Numbered from the stretch's first letter, positions 10,106-18,842 are shown. The stretch: DNA of 64,000 nucleotides from Vibrio maritimus (GCA_003263775.1 JYJJ01000006.1:186001-250000); one strand, 5' to 3'. Notes: generated by a model from the letters alone, not told the origin. Program-made: numbers and translations.

Positions 10106-11995
10106 GTGAGTAAACCTAAATTACACTTTGATGTGCTTAACAGTGCAGATGACTCGCTCAAGCTCAATATTGTCCTAGAAAATAGCACTGATACGGAACT
10201 GAAAGATTTTGTGCTGTGCTTTGATATGCCGCGCTTTATCGATAAACAAACCGTGGTCAATGGACACGTTACCTCGCAAGTTGGGTCGCACATTGAAATG
10301 ACACCTCCGGCAAATACTGCGATAGGAAAAGGTGAGCGCTGGCAAACCACCATCGAAAGTCAAACTTGTGGTTTGTTCAATCTTTCTGAGCGCCCAAATC
10401 ATCCCTATCTACGACTTGGAGAAACGATAGTCGATGTTGAAATGGGGACACATAAAATGAGTCAACCTGAAGACTTAGATCTTCGAGTGTTGACGCTTCC
10501 CGCAGCGAGCTCAGGTGTTATTCCTCAGCCGCAGTCTATTGAGCCTGCCGAGGGTGAATTTCGACTAGCCAATCAAGTAACTTTCAACGCTGAGTGGGCA
10601 GAAACTCGTAACGCCATTGATTGGTTTTCAAATCAGTTTCCTGAGGTGACCTTTGCCAAAGCAGAAGGTGATGCGACGCTGTCGCTATTGAAGGTAAGTG
10701 CAGAGCACATCAAACCTGAAGGCTATGAGTTGACGATTGGCGGTGAGTCTATACAGATCAAAGCGGCGACATCGGCAGGGTTCTTTTATGGCGTGGTAAC
10801 GTTGGCGCAGCTGTTGGTTACAGGTCAAGGTGTCGTCGCCTCGGCTACCATTATCGACGCGCCTCAATACCATCACCGTGGGCAGTTTTTAGATTGTGCA
10901 CGCTCATTTCATGGCATCGATACTGTGAAATCAGTCATAGACCAAATGGCGTGGCTTAAGCTCAATACGTTCCATTGGCATCTCACCGATGACGAAGCAT
11001 GGCGCATAGAAATCGACGCCTTCCCTGAACTCACGGATCTGGGTGCTTGGCGCGGCGAGGGAGAGTTACAGCCATCTCAATTTGGCTCCGGACCAAAGCG
11101 ATACGGCGGCTTTTTTACAAAGCAGCAGATAAAAGAGGTGGTTGAGTACGCCAAAGCGCGAGAGATCGCTGTGATTCCAGAAATTGATATTCCAGGTCAT
11201 GCTCGTGCCCTGATTATGGCGTTACCGCATTTGCTGCGCGAAGCTGACGATAAGTCTGAGTATGTTTCCATTCAGCAGTACCAAGACAATGTACTCAATC
11301 CAGGGTTGCCAGGCACCTATCAAGTGCTGGAAACCATATTGGATGAAGTATGTGAGCTGTTTCCATCTCAAGTCATTCACTTGGGTGGCGATGAAGTGCC
11401 GAAACACGTATGGGAGAAATCTCCGGCGTGTATTGCTAAGGCAAAAGCAATGGGACTCGACGATGTACGCTTGCTAGAGGGGCATTTGATTTCCCACTTG
11501 GAGCAATATCTAGCCCAGAAAGGCCGTAAGATTGCCGTGTGGGAAGAGGCCAGCCATGGCAACAAGATCACCAGTAACGCAACAGTCTGTGCATGGTCAA
11601 ACGGAGCTGAAGGGCAAAAAGCAGCGGCAGCGGGGTATCCTGTCATAATGTGTCCGGCTCAGGCCACCTACCTCGATATGGCATGGAACAAGGATGTTAA
11701 TGAAACTGGGGTGCTGTGGGCTGGAGCCATTGATCTTAAAACGGCCTACGAATTTGACCCTGGCAGTATTGATAACAGTGAACAAGTGATAGGTACCCAA
11801 GCATTGGTGTGGACCGAGTTCGTTAAAGACAAAGCCACATTGGAGTACTTGTTGTACCCAAGGCTGTTCGCTGTTGCTGAGGTGGCATGGACGGCCAGCG
11901 AGAACAAGTCTTGGCAAAGCTTTTTACCAAGGGTGGCTGCTCAGTTGGAATACCTTGATATGCGCAATATTAATTACAGGCGCATGTCATCTTAG
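10106..11995 (+). CDS. beta-N-acetylhexosaminidase, glycoside hydrolase family 20
   Basis: Removes terminal N-acetylglucosamine from chitobiose and related oligosaccharides. A ~629-aa protein with an N-terminal beta-sandwich region, a GH20b-like domain (about residues 140-260) and the catalytic barrel from about 265. The catalytic Asp-Glu pair lies in HLGGDEVP, and WHLTDDEAWR and the EIDIPGHARA segment are typical family blocks. No signal peptide is visible, suggesting a cytoplasmic or unconventional location, as for some vibrio enzymes acting on imported chitin oligosaccharides. Starts with GTG, chosen because of the well-placed AAGGA upstream. Monocistronic, ended by a terminator. The nagB gene at the far end of the window could use the resulting GlcNAc after phosphorylation and deacetylation. 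Confidence 0.9.
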   Translation: MSKPKLHFDVLNSADDSLKLNIVLENSTDTELKDFVLCFDMPRFIDKQTVVNGHVTSQVGSHIEMTPPANTAIGKGERWQTTIESQTCGLFNLSERPNHPYLRLGETIVDVEMGTHKMSQPEDLDLRVLTLPAASSGVIPQPQSIEPAEGEFRLANQVTFNAEWAETRNAIDWFSNQFPEVTFAKAEGDATLSLLKVSAEHIKPEGYELTIGGESIQIKAATSAGFFYGVVTLAQLLVTGQGVVASATIIDAPQYHHRGQFLDCARSFHGIDTVKSVIDQMAWLKLNTFHWHLTDDEAWRIEIDAFPELTDLGAWRGEGELQPSQFGSGPKRYGGFFTKQQIKEVVEYAKAREIAVIPEIDIPGHARALIMALPHLLREADDKSEYVSIQQYQDNVLNPGLPGTYQVLETILDEVCELFPSQVIHLGGDEVPKHVWEKSPACIAKAKAMGLDDVRLLEGHLISHLEQYLAQKGRKIAVWEEASHGNKITSNATVCAWSNGAEGQKAAAAGYPVIMCPAQATYLDMAWNKDVNETGVLWAGAIDLKTAYEFDPGSIDNSEQVIGTQALVWTEFVKDKATLEYLLYPRLFAVAEVAWTASENKSWQSFLPRVAAQLEYLDMRNINYRRMSS

Positions 11996-12013
11996 TTTTT
12001 TATGTAGAAACGA

Positions 12014-12045
12014 TAAAAAAACCGCCCTCGATAGGGCGGCTTTTA
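12014..12045. terminator. bidirectional rho-independent terminator
   Basis: 7-bp GC-rich stem (CCGCCCT / AGGGCGG, 12022-12028 and 12033-12039) flanked by an A run and a T run, between the GH20 gene and a convergent small gene. Confidence 0.85.
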
Positions 12046-12063
12046 TTTGAATCCAAGTTTGAG

Positions 12064-12216
12064 CTATAGCTCGAGACCCTGGCACTTCTCACACACTTGC
12101 TCTACTTGAGCTTCGTCTTTGTGCTCTATATTGTCGACTTCGAATGCGTCGTGTGGTGTTACTGAGTTGCAACGCGGGCAGTAATCGTTAACCAAATAAA
12201 ACTGTAAATCGTCCAT
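12064..12216 (-). CDS. small zinc-ribbon-like protein
   Basis: A 50-aa protein with two paired-cysteine motifs, CPRC and CEKC, 30 or so residues apart, suggesting one zinc site. The start at 12216 is supported by a strong AAGGAGG seven bases upstream; an in-frame start further up lacks this. The rest is acidic. I do not recognise a named family and no function can be assigned. It lies downstream of the L36 paralogue on the same strand, so a link to zinc homeostasis is possible but only positional. Confidence 0.65.
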   Translation of the reverse strand: MDDLQFYLVNDYCPRCNSVTPHDAFEVDNIEHKDEAQVEQVCEKCQGLEL

Positions 12217-12310
12217 AGTGCCTCCTTGCCAGTATTTACCATTCAAGTCTAATGTCATTTGGTTGCAGTTCTCAAGCTAGTGTTAACAAACTCTTTACAT
12301 ATGTCACGAT

Positions 12311-12454
12311 TTAACGTTTTTTACCAGCCTTACCCTGAACTGCTTTAAATCTAGGGTTCGATTTACAAATAACGTAAATGCGGCCACGACGCTTGACGAT
12401 TTGGCAATCTGAGTGACGTTTCTTGGCACTTTTAAGTGAGCTGAGGACTTTCAT
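12311..12454 (-). CDS. rpmJ2: type B ribosomal protein L36 paralogue (zinc-independent)
   Basis: 47-aa basic protein beginning [18 protein letters not shown] and containing [17 protein letters not shown], which matches the alternative L36 (YkgO). Compared with standard L36 it has the longer type B form and lacks the full set of zinc-binding Cys/His. In gammaproteobacteria such copies are induced by Zur derepression during zinc starvation and replace the zinc-containing copy in the ribosome. A Zur-like palindrome sits 13 bases upstream of the start. No L31 paralogue, its usual partner, is visible next to it. Confidence 0.9.
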   Translation of the reverse strand: MKVLSSLKSAKKRHSDCQIVKRRGRIYVICKSNPRFKAVQGKAGKKR

Positions 12455-12466
12455 GATTATCTCTTT

Positions 12467-12481
12467 TGTTATGTTATAACA
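12467..12481. promoter_or_regulatory. putative Zur box upstream of rpmJ2
   Basis: TGTTATGTTATAACA, with the perfect inner palindrome GTTATAAC, matches the general character of gammaproteobacterial Zur sites (GTTATA-rich palindromes) and lies just upstream of a gene class known to be Zur-regulated. Assignment is by motif resemblance and position. Confidence 0.6.
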
Positions 12482-12490
12482 CTTGTAAAT

Positions 12491-12503
12491 GATAATTGTT
12501 ATC
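12491..12503. promoter_or_regulatory. Fur-like box
   Basis: GATAATTGTTATC has GATAA/TTATC arms around a 3-base centre and resembles a Fur half-site pair. It is 10 bases from the Zur-like box in the divergent region between rpmJ2 and the next gene. Confidence 0.45.
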
Positions 12504-12566
12504 GAGTGTGAGATCCAGACATTTTTAATTATCTCAAATAGCCGTAGATATAATAGGGTTGAAATT

Positions 12567-12589
12567 CAAATGATAATCAATATCATTTG
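12567..12589. promoter_or_regulatory. Fur box upstream of the 12620 gene
   Basis: Perfect 9-bp inverted repeat CAAATGATA / TATCATTTG with a 5-base centre ATCAA, close to the Fur consensus of GATAAT units. It lies about 30 bases upstream of the start codon at 12620, a position suited to iron-dependent repression. Confidence 0.65.
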
Positions 12590-12619
12590 AATGGTTGGGA
12601 TTTTGATGGTGAGGATGTA

Positions 12620-13063
12620 ATGGATACAGCGAAGTGGGAGCAACATACCTTGTTGGCCGATGAGGCGAATCAGCAAGGTGAACTAATGACGGCAGTGACG
12701 CATTATCAGGCGGCGCTTTCTGAATCTAAGCAGATGGACGTAACGATCAGCGATTCAGATGAATTCGAAGATCTACTGGCAATCAAAGTGATGTCTTGCC
12801 ACAACCTTGCGGACTTCTGGCGTGCTCAAGGTGACAGCGACTACGAGCTCAAGTATCTACAGTTGGCGTCTGAAGAGATAATGACGTTGATTCCCCAATG
12901 TCATCAAGTCCATTGTGATCGATTTATCTCCTCGCTTGGGTGCTGCAAATCGGCTTTGGTAAGCTTCCTAAAACGACACCCTAATCCGCAAGTCGCAAAA
13001 CATGTCGAAAGCATGCAAGCGATCAGTGATTGCGAGATCATTGCCCGATTTAAGCTTCAATGA
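12620..13063 (+). CDS. putative iron-regulated cytoplasmic protein, DUF2753-like
   Basis: 147-aa helical protein whose N-terminal part (TAKWEQHTLLADEANQQ, then AVTHYQAALSES) looks like a tetratricopeptide-type helix pair. It may belong to the vibrio DUF2753 family, but I assign that from general resemblance only. The start ATG at 12620 is preferred because of GGTGAGG upstream; a longer reading would overlap the Fur box. The C-terminal half has four cysteines (CHQVHC, then CC) that could bind metal. Single gene, likely repressed by Fur. Confidence 0.6.
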   Translation: MDTAKWEQHTLLADEANQQGELMTAVTHYQAALSESKQMDVTISDSDEFEDLLAIKVMSCHNLADFWRAQGDSDYELKYLQLASEEIMTLIPQCHQVHCDRFISSLGCCKSALVSFLKRHPNPQVAKHVESMQAISDCEIIARFKLQ

Positions 13064-13125
13064 CCACACTACTTGGTAGGTGGTCACTAGAGAATACCGA
13101 GCGCCGTTGTTAGCGTACATCACTG

Positions 13126-13605
13126 CTAGAACACGCCGTTGTTATTGCGGATAGCACCACCCGTGAAAAACGCATAGAGACGCATGAAACTGTCTAGCGG
13201 CTGGATAGCATCCCAGTGAGCTTCAATGTTGTTACCGCTGATTTTCCAAGTATCAACAATGTTGAGTCCTTTCTTATCGTTGCCACGGTGTGATTTCTTG
13301 ATGGTAGCGTGAGAGTGCAAAGTGACATAGTCACCATCCACATAGATGTTCTTAACGTTGTATGAGAACTCTGGGAATCGCTTTACAAAGTTACCAATGT
13401 AGTTCAAAACACCTGCCAGATGGTCAGGGATCCCGCGACTATGTTGTACATAGGTTGAGTCACTGTATTGCTGGTGGATGTAGTCAAAGTTGTGCTCATT
13501 CATAATGTTTTGCACGAAGTCGACGATCATCTCAGCATTGTTCAACTCTACTTCAGACCATGTATCACGTTTGAAATCGTCTAATTTGATTACTTGTGTT
13601 GTCAT
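13126..13605 (-). CDS. NTF2/SnoaL-like fold protein
   Basis: 159-aa protein of the SnoaL-like polyketide cyclase/NTF2-like superfamily: an N-terminal helix pair (VDFVQNIMNEHNFDYIHQQY), then YVQHSRGIPDH, a beta-rich half with DGDYVTLHSHATI and VDTWKISGNNIEAHWD. The SHATI and AHWD blocks line the cavity in this family. Many relatives have unknown substrates, and no reaction can be named here. It lies 49 bases downstream of a TetR gene on the same strand and is probably co-transcribed with and controlled by it. Confidence 0.75.
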   Translation of the reverse strand: MTTQVIKLDDFKRDTWSEVELNNAEMIVDFVQNIMNEHNFDYIHQQYSDSTYVQHSRGIPDHLAGVLNYIGNFVKRFPEFSYNVKNIYVDGDYVTLHSHATIKKSHRGNDKKGLNIVDTWKISGNNIEAHWDAIQPLDSFMRLYAFFTGGAIRNNNGVF

Positions 13606-13654
13606 CTTGATATCCTTTCTGATTTGTTCCGTTCTTGATCGTAATAGCTGCCGG

Positions 13655-14224
13655 TTAACGCCCCAGAAGCTCTGTTAACCAAACCTCCATTGCGTCACTT
13701 TGTGTTTCAATAATAGTGCTGTCGCCAAGTGTGCTAGCAAGTACTGCTGCGCCTTGGTTTTGTGTCATTAGATGAAGGGAGTAGCGGTCTGCTTGTTCGT
13801 GGTATCCAAGCGCTTCAAACTGAACGACGAGCCAACGTCGAAACAATGAAAACATCTCAGCAGCTTCTTCCTTCGCTGGATGCACCAGTTTATTGAGCTC
13901 TGAGCAAAGAGAGCCCATTGGGCAGCCAAAGATCTTAGTTGACTCTTTATTAGGTAGTGACGAGCGAATAAAGGCACGAATTCGTGCTTCAGGTGTTCGG
14001 TGCTCTTGCTCCCAAGATTCGATCAGTGAGCGGATCGTCTCTAATCGCAACGTGATCACCGCTGTTAATATTTCGTCTTTCGTTTTGTAGTGGTAGTAAA
14101 AATTTCCCCTAGAGATCCCAACCTTGGTCGCGATCTGTGAGAAAGAGGTGTGCTCGAACCCTTGTTGATAAAACAGCTCATTCGCTGCTTCGGAAATTTT
14201 TAGCTTTGTTTTACTCAGTTTCAT
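13655..14224 (-). CDS. TetR/AcrR family transcriptional repressor
   Basis: 189-aa regulator. The N-terminal helix-turn-helix is clear (ISEAANELFYQQGFEHTS, then TKVGISRGNFYYHYKTKDEI, residues ~9-50), with a helical ligand-binding C-terminal domain. Two tandem palindromes lie directly upstream of the start, consistent with autoregulation. The downstream SnoaL-like gene is the likely co-regulated target. The ligand is unknown; the neighbouring SMR pump raises the possibility of a quaternary-cation or drug response, but no operator precedes that gene. Confidence 0.88.
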   Translation of the reverse strand: MKLSKTKLKISEAANELFYQQGFEHTSFSQIATKVGISRGNFYYHYKTKDEILTAVITLRLETIRSLIESWEQEHRTPEARIRAFIRSSLPNKESTKIFGCPMGSLCSELNKLVHPAKEEAAEMFSLFRRWLVVQFEALGYHEQADRYSLHLMTQNQGAAVLASTLGDSTIIETQSDAMEVWLTELLGR

Positions 14225-14237
14225 CGTAAATCCGTAT

Positions 14238-14279
14238 TAGGATGGTTGTCCTAGTTTTAAATTAGGATGATTGTCCTAA
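14238..14279. promoter_or_regulatory. tandem TetR operators
   Basis: Two copies of an AGGA-N6-TCCT palindrome (TAGGATGGTTGTCCTA at 14238 and TTAGGATGATTGTCCTAA at 14262), centred about 25 bp apart and starting 14 bases upstream of the tetR start. Symmetry, duplication and position make autoregulatory binding likely. Confidence 0.75.
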
Positions 14280-14393
14280 TAATGCAAGTGTGAAATTTGA
14301 ACAAACAGGGATGGTGAGTAAAAACGGGTGGATTGTTTGAGTGAGTTTATTGCCTAGGGTCACGAAAGACAGTGACCCTAAAAGGTCTCGAAA

Positions 14394-14735
14394 TTAATGA
14401 GTTACCGAGGATGAGAAGATATTAATGATCATCGTGCCCACTAAGATAAAGCCAATCCCTACTATCGCGTAGAGATCAAGTTGTTGCCCGTAAACCAACC
14501 AAGAAAGGCCAGCGACCAAGACAATACCTGCGCCACACCAGATGGCGTAGGCGACACCAAGTGACAAAGTTTGCACTGCGACCGCGAGTAAGTAAAACGC
14601 CAAACCGTAACCAACCAACACGGCGAGCGTAGGAACAAGCGCGGTAAACTGCTCGGTTTTAGGAAGCCAAGATGTAGCAAAAACTTCAAGTCCAATGGCT
14701 ATTGAAAGTGCAAGATAAGGAGGAATTGAAAGCAT
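14394..14735 (-). CDS. small multidrug resistance (SMR) family transporter
   Basis: 113 aa with four membrane helices, the typical size of EmrE/Gdx-type proteins. The essential membrane glutamate is present in the first helix (IAIGLEVFATSW), and the YAIWCGAGIVLV segment matches the family's third helix. SMR proteins exchange protons for quaternary cations, guanidinium or polyamines as dimers in the inner membrane. The sequence does not allow choosing between these. A TetR gene lies downstream on the same strand. Confidence 0.88.
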   Translation of the reverse strand: MLSIPPYLALSIAIGLEVFATSWLPKTEQFTALVPTLAVLVGYGLAFYLLAVAVQTLSLGVAYAIWCGAGIVLVAGLSWLVYGQQLDLYAIVGIGFILVGTMIINIFSSSVTH

Positions 14736-14846
14736 GTAAGTGCTCTGGTTGAAAATTGATGCGGCACATTACCACATCAATATTTCAGTTGGGTGTCTTA
14801 ATTGAACACGAAAGAGTTAGAAGAGGTTAACCTTGCACCAACGTCT

Positions 14847-15054
14847 TTACGTTTTGGGTGATCTAACTTCTTTCGCTTTTTGGCGCTGTTGTTTTCTGAG
14901 CCTAAGAGCGCGAGCTGTTACCAAGTATGAGAGAGACTGCCACAGAGATACCAAGCGCAGATAAAATATTAACGGTGTTAACGCCCCAAATGGCAACACA
15001 TACACTAACTGTTACTGCCGCCCATACAAGTGTTTCTAAAATCCAAACTCTCAT
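14847..15054 (-). CDS. small inner-membrane protein, probable one-base frameshift
   Basis: The first 50 codons from 15054 encode a hydrophobic protein with two likely membrane helices (LETLVWAAVTVSVCVAIWG and ILSALGISVAVSLIL), preceded by the ribosome-binding site GAGGTGAC. Read straight, it stops at 14902. Removing one base near 14918 gives a basic tail (TARALRLRKQQRQKAKEV) ending at 14847, which looks like a natural cytoplasmic tail, so I annotate the longer form of about 68 aa. No known family recognised. Confidence 0.5.
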
Positions 15055-15105
15055 CGTCACCTCATTACCTAATCAATATATCGCTAGTGTAGAGGGGGAA
15101 GGTTA

Positions 15106-16392
15106 TCATTTGGTTAACGGAGGGGAGTCAAACATCAACTCTGTCTCGTACGTCGAGCTAGAACGTTCAAAACGCAAAGACCAATTTTGTAGATGACAGA
15201 CCTTTTCAACCAGCGTTAAACCAATACCAAATCCTGTGGGTGAGGACTCTTCATTTTGCTCGGTCGTTGGGTTGGAAATTAGAATGCCGTCTTCGACAAC
15301 ACGAATGGTGATTTGGCCGTCAACACAGTGTTGAAACGCATTTCGAATAAGATTTGTGAGCGTAATTTGAGTGAGCTCTAAAGGCAGTTTAATCACCTTA
15401 GCTGACTCGCAGTGAACCTCAACCTCGACCGCTTTGCGTTCGATAAGGTAGCGATTATTTTCGACAAGTTCGGCTACGAGGTCTTTCAATCTGACGTTTG
15501 ATTCTTGAACAGGAAGCTGCTCTTTTCGGCTTAACCACAACAGAGCCGTAATTAAATTGTTCATATTAGCGGTGGCACGGTTGATGCGATTTGTCGCCCG
15601 TTTTTGACTTGGTGAAAGGTGCTCGGCGCCGCGTGCTATTAACTCGTTGCTGGCTGAGATAGTAGCAATTGGGGTTCGCAACTCATGACTGGCTGTTTTG
15701 AGAAAGGTCTCTTCTCGTGCGATTGACTCCCTTTCTCGCTCGATACTTTGCGTTAGTGTGTCGGCAAGCCCAATCAACTCTTGATAGCGCAGCTTTTGCT
15801 GGGATGGTGGCGTTTGCGTATCTATGGTGGCACTCCACTTCGCTAAACGAAACACGGGCTGAGTTAAGCGGTAAACTAGCCATCTGACCATAATAAAAAC
15901 TGCCAGTAGCAGTGCTCCACTAATCAAAAGAGCCTGATTGAATTGGGTATAGGACTCAGGAATATCAGACTCTAACAGTTGATAGTAAAGTGATTCATCG
16001 TATGTAGTGACAAAGTAAAGCCAATTGTCTTTGTTTTCTACCTGCTGCGTTGAGGCATAGAGGTAATGGGCATTGCTATTGCCTTTGGAAACGAGGTAGT
16101 GCTCGTAAATCTCACCGGGCTCAAGCGCTTGCCAGTCAAAGCTTTTGCGAAAATGTGTTGGCATGACATCAAGACTCGAAAACACCTGAAATGTCCGACC
16201 TTCAGTGTCGGGGAGTGTACCTTTCTCTTGATAATATTTTTCTACAGCACGCATTTCATAGAGCATTTCGTACTTGGCAGACTCCTCTAGCCCCAGATAA
16301 TAGCTCTGGCTAACCATGATGCTGTATGCCGTAACAAGCAGGAAAAGTAACCCAAATAGGAATAGATAAACGTCTCTTTTAATGCTGATCAT
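15106..16392 (-). CDS. sensor histidine kinase
   Basis: 428-aa two-component kinase. A membrane helix (about 9-29), a ~130-residue periplasmic sensor domain, a second helix (about 157-177), a HAMP-like linker, the phosphoacceptor block ASHELRTPIATI, and a catalytic domain with the N box LIRNAFQHC and a G box in GFGIGLTLVE. The start at 16392 overlaps the end of the response regulator gene by 14 bases, indicating translational coupling. The signal is unknown. The operon's desaturase-like and secreted proteins suggest envelope or membrane-lipid sensing, which is inference from context. Confidence 0.9.
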   Translation of the reverse strand: MISIKRDVYLFLFGLLFLLVTAYSIMVSQSYYLGLEESAKYEMLYEMRAVEKYYQEKGTLPDTEGRTFQVFSSLDVMPTHFRKSFDWQALEPGEIYEHYLVSKGNSNAHYLYASTQQVENKDNWLYFVTTYDESLYYQLLESDIPESYTQFNQALLISGALLLAVFIMVRWLVYRLTQPVFRLAKWSATIDTQTPPSQQKLRYQELIGLADTLTQSIERERESIAREETFLKTASHELRTPIATISASNELIARGAEHLSPSQKRATNRINRATANMNNLITALLWLSRKEQLPVQESNVRLKDLVAELVENNRYLIERKAVEVEVHCESAKVIKLPLELTQITLTNLIRNAFQHCVDGQITIRVVEDGILISNPTTEQNEESSPTGFGIGLTLVEKVCHLQNWSLRFERSSSTYETELMFDSPPLTK

Positions 16393-17064
16393 GATTCTCT
16401 CTGAGGGCGATACCGACACCATGAATAGTATGAATAAGCTTGGTGTCGAAAGGAGTATCGACGACCTGGCGTAACTTAAACAGATGAACCTTTAGGCTGT
16501 CAGCTGCTGGTACATCATCTTGCCAAATCGCTTGCTCCAATTGAGATTTTGAGACTATGTTTGGACTGTGTTTTGCTAAGCAAACGAGCATTTTCCAGCA
16601 GACAGGAGGAAGACGAAGCTCCTGTCCACCACGCACTGCGAGATGCGTCTGCAAATCGACAGATAAATCACCGACAGAGAGCTTACTGATCGATGTGAGA
16701 CCACGCCGAGCCAATGCTTGCAACCTGACCTTGAGTTCTTCCATGGCAAAGGGTTTAACGAGGTAGTCGTCTGAACCAGCTTGAAAACCGATCAGCTTGT
16801 CTTCCAAGGTATCGCGGGCGGTCAACATGAGAATGGGTGTTGCGACGCTTGAGTCCTCAAGGTTTGAGTCATTGTTAGGCCATTCATCTTTGGCATGTTG
16901 ATGTCAGTGAGTATGACATCGTAGTGGTTTGTTGAGGCGAGCTCTAATCCACTGACTCCGTTGTAAGCGAAGTCAAATTCGATGTTGTCCACTTCCATGT
17001 AGTCGCTGATTGCCTCAGCAAGATCGATATCGTCTTCAATGAGTAATGCGCTTAACTTGCTCAT
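16379..17064 (-). CDS. OmpR/PhoB-type response regulator, one frameshift
   Basis: About 228 aa after repair. Receiver domain with acidic pocket in LLIEDDIDL, phosphorylation site in DVILTDINMPKMNG and the conserved Lys in YLVKPFAMEE. The C-terminal winged helix contains LPPVCWKMLVCLA and VHLFKLRQVVD and ends in a wing (IHTIHGVGI). The frame breaks near 16860, where one C of a run appears lost; repaired, it reads TLEDSSVATPILMLTARD. Likely controls its own operon. Confidence 0.88.
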
Positions 17065-17105
17065 AATTACCTGTTTTACCGATGGTTCTTTATCTATTGT
17101 ATCAA

Positions 17106-18023
17106 TTAGGATGGATTCGCATCGTTGCGTCGTCGTTTTTGTGACTGCTCCCACGCCCAGTGAGGAGATCGAGTCAGCAACTGAAATCGATATGCCCACG
17201 ACGGTGCATGCCATATCTGTTGAGTGAGTTTCCAGTAGCCGTGGAACAGCACCTTTATTGGGTTTACGGAATTAACCGCAGGGTAAATGCCATACTTTAC
17301 CTTTTCCTCTTCTCTCGCAAAGGTGCCAAACATTCGATCCCAGATAATCAGGATCCCAGCGTAGTTTTTGTCTAAGTAACGTTTGTTTGCTGCATGATGA
17401 ACACGATGATGAGAAGGCGTGTTGAACACAGCTTCAATGGGACGCGGAAAACGTTTGACCGTTTCGGTGTGAAGCAGCGTTTGGAACACCTGAACGATGG
17501 TTTCACACATCAACACTAAGAACGGATGGAAACCCAACAACACCAAAGGAAGATGGAAAAAGAACGGAAAGAACCAATCAAGTGGACCAAACCGATAAGC
17601 TACCGAGATATTGAAAAACGGTGAGCTGTGGTGAACGGAGTGAGTGCCCCACGCAAAACCATTGCTATGAAGAAAACGATGTTCCCAATAATACGCAAGA
17701 TCTGCGAGAATCAGGCAGCCAACGATAGTCCAGCCGGTGAGGGGTAGGTGTGTCAAACTCCAGTTATCGTACGCAAATAGAAAGGCGCCAACGTAAGCGA
17801 GCCCGACGATAAATACCATAACAAATAGAAAGCCGAGGGTGACAAAGTTAGTCGCACTATCGCCAATAAGCTGCCAGCTTATGCGACGTTTAAAGACATA
17901 GCGTATAAGCTCGATAGTAAAGACGAACATGGCGAGTAGGAAGAAGTTATCGTCTATCCATGTTTCCCAATAATACAAAGAGTCGGGTGTTGTCAGCTCG
18001 GACAGCATAGTCAGTATTTCCAT
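17106..18023 (-). CDS. fatty acid hydroxylase / sterol desaturase superfamily membrane protein
   Basis: 305-aa integral membrane di-iron enzyme. The histidine clusters that bind the iron pair are all present: HRFLH, HSVHH and HHRVHH, with several membrane helices before and between. Superfamily members hydroxylate or desaturate lipids using oxygen; bacterial substrates are often unknown. GGAGC precedes the ATG. It sits between a secreted protein gene (11 bases upstream) and a two-component system (42 bases downstream), all on one strand, so it may be part of a membrane-lipid response unit. Confidence 0.87.
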   Translation of the reverse strand: MEILTMLSELTTPDSLYYWETWIDDNFFLLAMFVFTIELIRYVFKRRISWQLIGDSATNFVTLGFLFVMVFIVGLAYVGAFLFAYDNWSLTHLPLTGWTIVGCLILADLAYYWEHRFLHSNGFAWGTHSVHHSSPFFNISVAYRFGPLDWFFPFFFHLPLVLLGFHPFLVLMCETIVQVFQTLLHTETVKRFPRPIEAVFNTPSHHRVHHAANKRYLDKNYAGILIIWDRMFGTFAREEEKVKYGIYPAVNSVNPIKVLFHGYWKLTQQIWHAPSWAYRFQLLTRSPHWAWEQSQKRRRNDANPS

Positions 18024-18034
18024 AATGTTAGCTC

Positions 18035-18547
18035 CTAATCCTTATAGTAGACGGTCAGTGAATTGCTGTCGGGTAATCCATGTTGATTGAGGTCGTGTGT
18101 TTCGATAATCACCTCAATTTCTCGGCGGTAGTCGATGTCGTTCCAAGCGTTTTCTATGGCACTTTTGTCATGGCTCCCTTTATTAAGCAAAACCTGTTTG
18201 CTGTGGCTGAGTTCGATGGTGGATTTTTCGCCTTTGGCAGCAGTGTTTGATTGATATCCGATAGTGATATCAGCAGCAGCGATATCTTGGCTAAGATCTT
18301 TGTAGGCGACGATGATAGTGCTCAAGTTGTCTTCTGAGACAGATTCAAGCTTTTCGTAGGCTTCTTTCCATATCAGTTCGATACGGTTTAATTCAGCTCT
18401 CTTTTGCAGCACGGAAATGTAGTGAAGTTCGACCGTCGCAGTGCCTGTTGTATTGGGTTTAGCTTTAGGTTGCTCTTGAGCAGCAACACTTCCCCATGTC
18501 ACTAAAGTAATAAATATTGACGTAAAAATGGATATCGCTAGGTTCAT
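18035..18547 (-). CDS. secreted protein of unknown function
   Basis: 170 aa with a clear signal peptide (about residues 1-23, cleavage near SVAAQE). The mature part is polar, with a helical region (AELNRIELIWKEAYEKLES) and beta-like C-terminal segments, and has no cysteines. It ends 11 bases before the hydroxylase gene and is the first gene of a four-gene operon with that enzyme and a two-component system. I do not recognise the family. A role as periplasmic partner or sensor accessory is possible from context only. Confidence 0.7.
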   Translation of the reverse strand: MNLAISIFTSIFITLVTWGSVAAQEQPKAKPNTTGTATVELHYISVLQKRAELNRIELIWKEAYEKLESVSEDNLSTIIVAYKDLSQDIAAADITIGYQSNTAAKGEKSTIELSHSKQVLLNKGSHDKSAIENAWNDIDYRREIEVIIETHDLNQHGLPDSNSLTVYYKD

Positions 18548-18842
18548 TGGTTTGCCCCCATATGGGTTTTACTGATGCGGATAAGCGTATGGCAATGGGG
18601 GTTAACAAAAGGTTACCGCTCATTGAATGGGCACAAATACTCTCGAACTATTGGAATATCGAATGCGTTTGCAGTTTTACCTGGCACCTGATGTCAAAAA
18701 TCAACGAGTTATTTAGAGGTATCAGTTTGTCTGATGGTATCTGTTTTCATAGGTTAGATTTTGTTCGCTATATTCAGTCACAACAGGCGGGGTGATGGAG
18801 TATTCGGCTATTCACTACAGATATAGGGGTGAGGTGGTTACG
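18548..18842. other. intergenic region
   Basis: About 295 bp between divergent genes. It contains an open frame of 82 codons on the plus strand without convincing start signals or recognisable sequence, which I do not call a gene. No operator recognised. Confidence 0.4.

Noticed and set aside
14355..14380. Hairpin TAGGGTCAC / GTGACCCTA after the SMR gene as a terminator
   Set aside because: Good stem, but no T-run on the transcribed strand; left unannotated.
14927..15196. Plus-strand open frame of 89 codons near the histidine kinase end
   Set aside because: It overlaps the small membrane protein and the kinase gene on the other strand and has no ribosome-binding site or family resemblance.
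18547..18795. Plus-strand open frame of 82 codons upstream of the small secreted protein
   Set aside because: No start signal, no recognisable domain, and its 3' end overlaps the next gene's leader.
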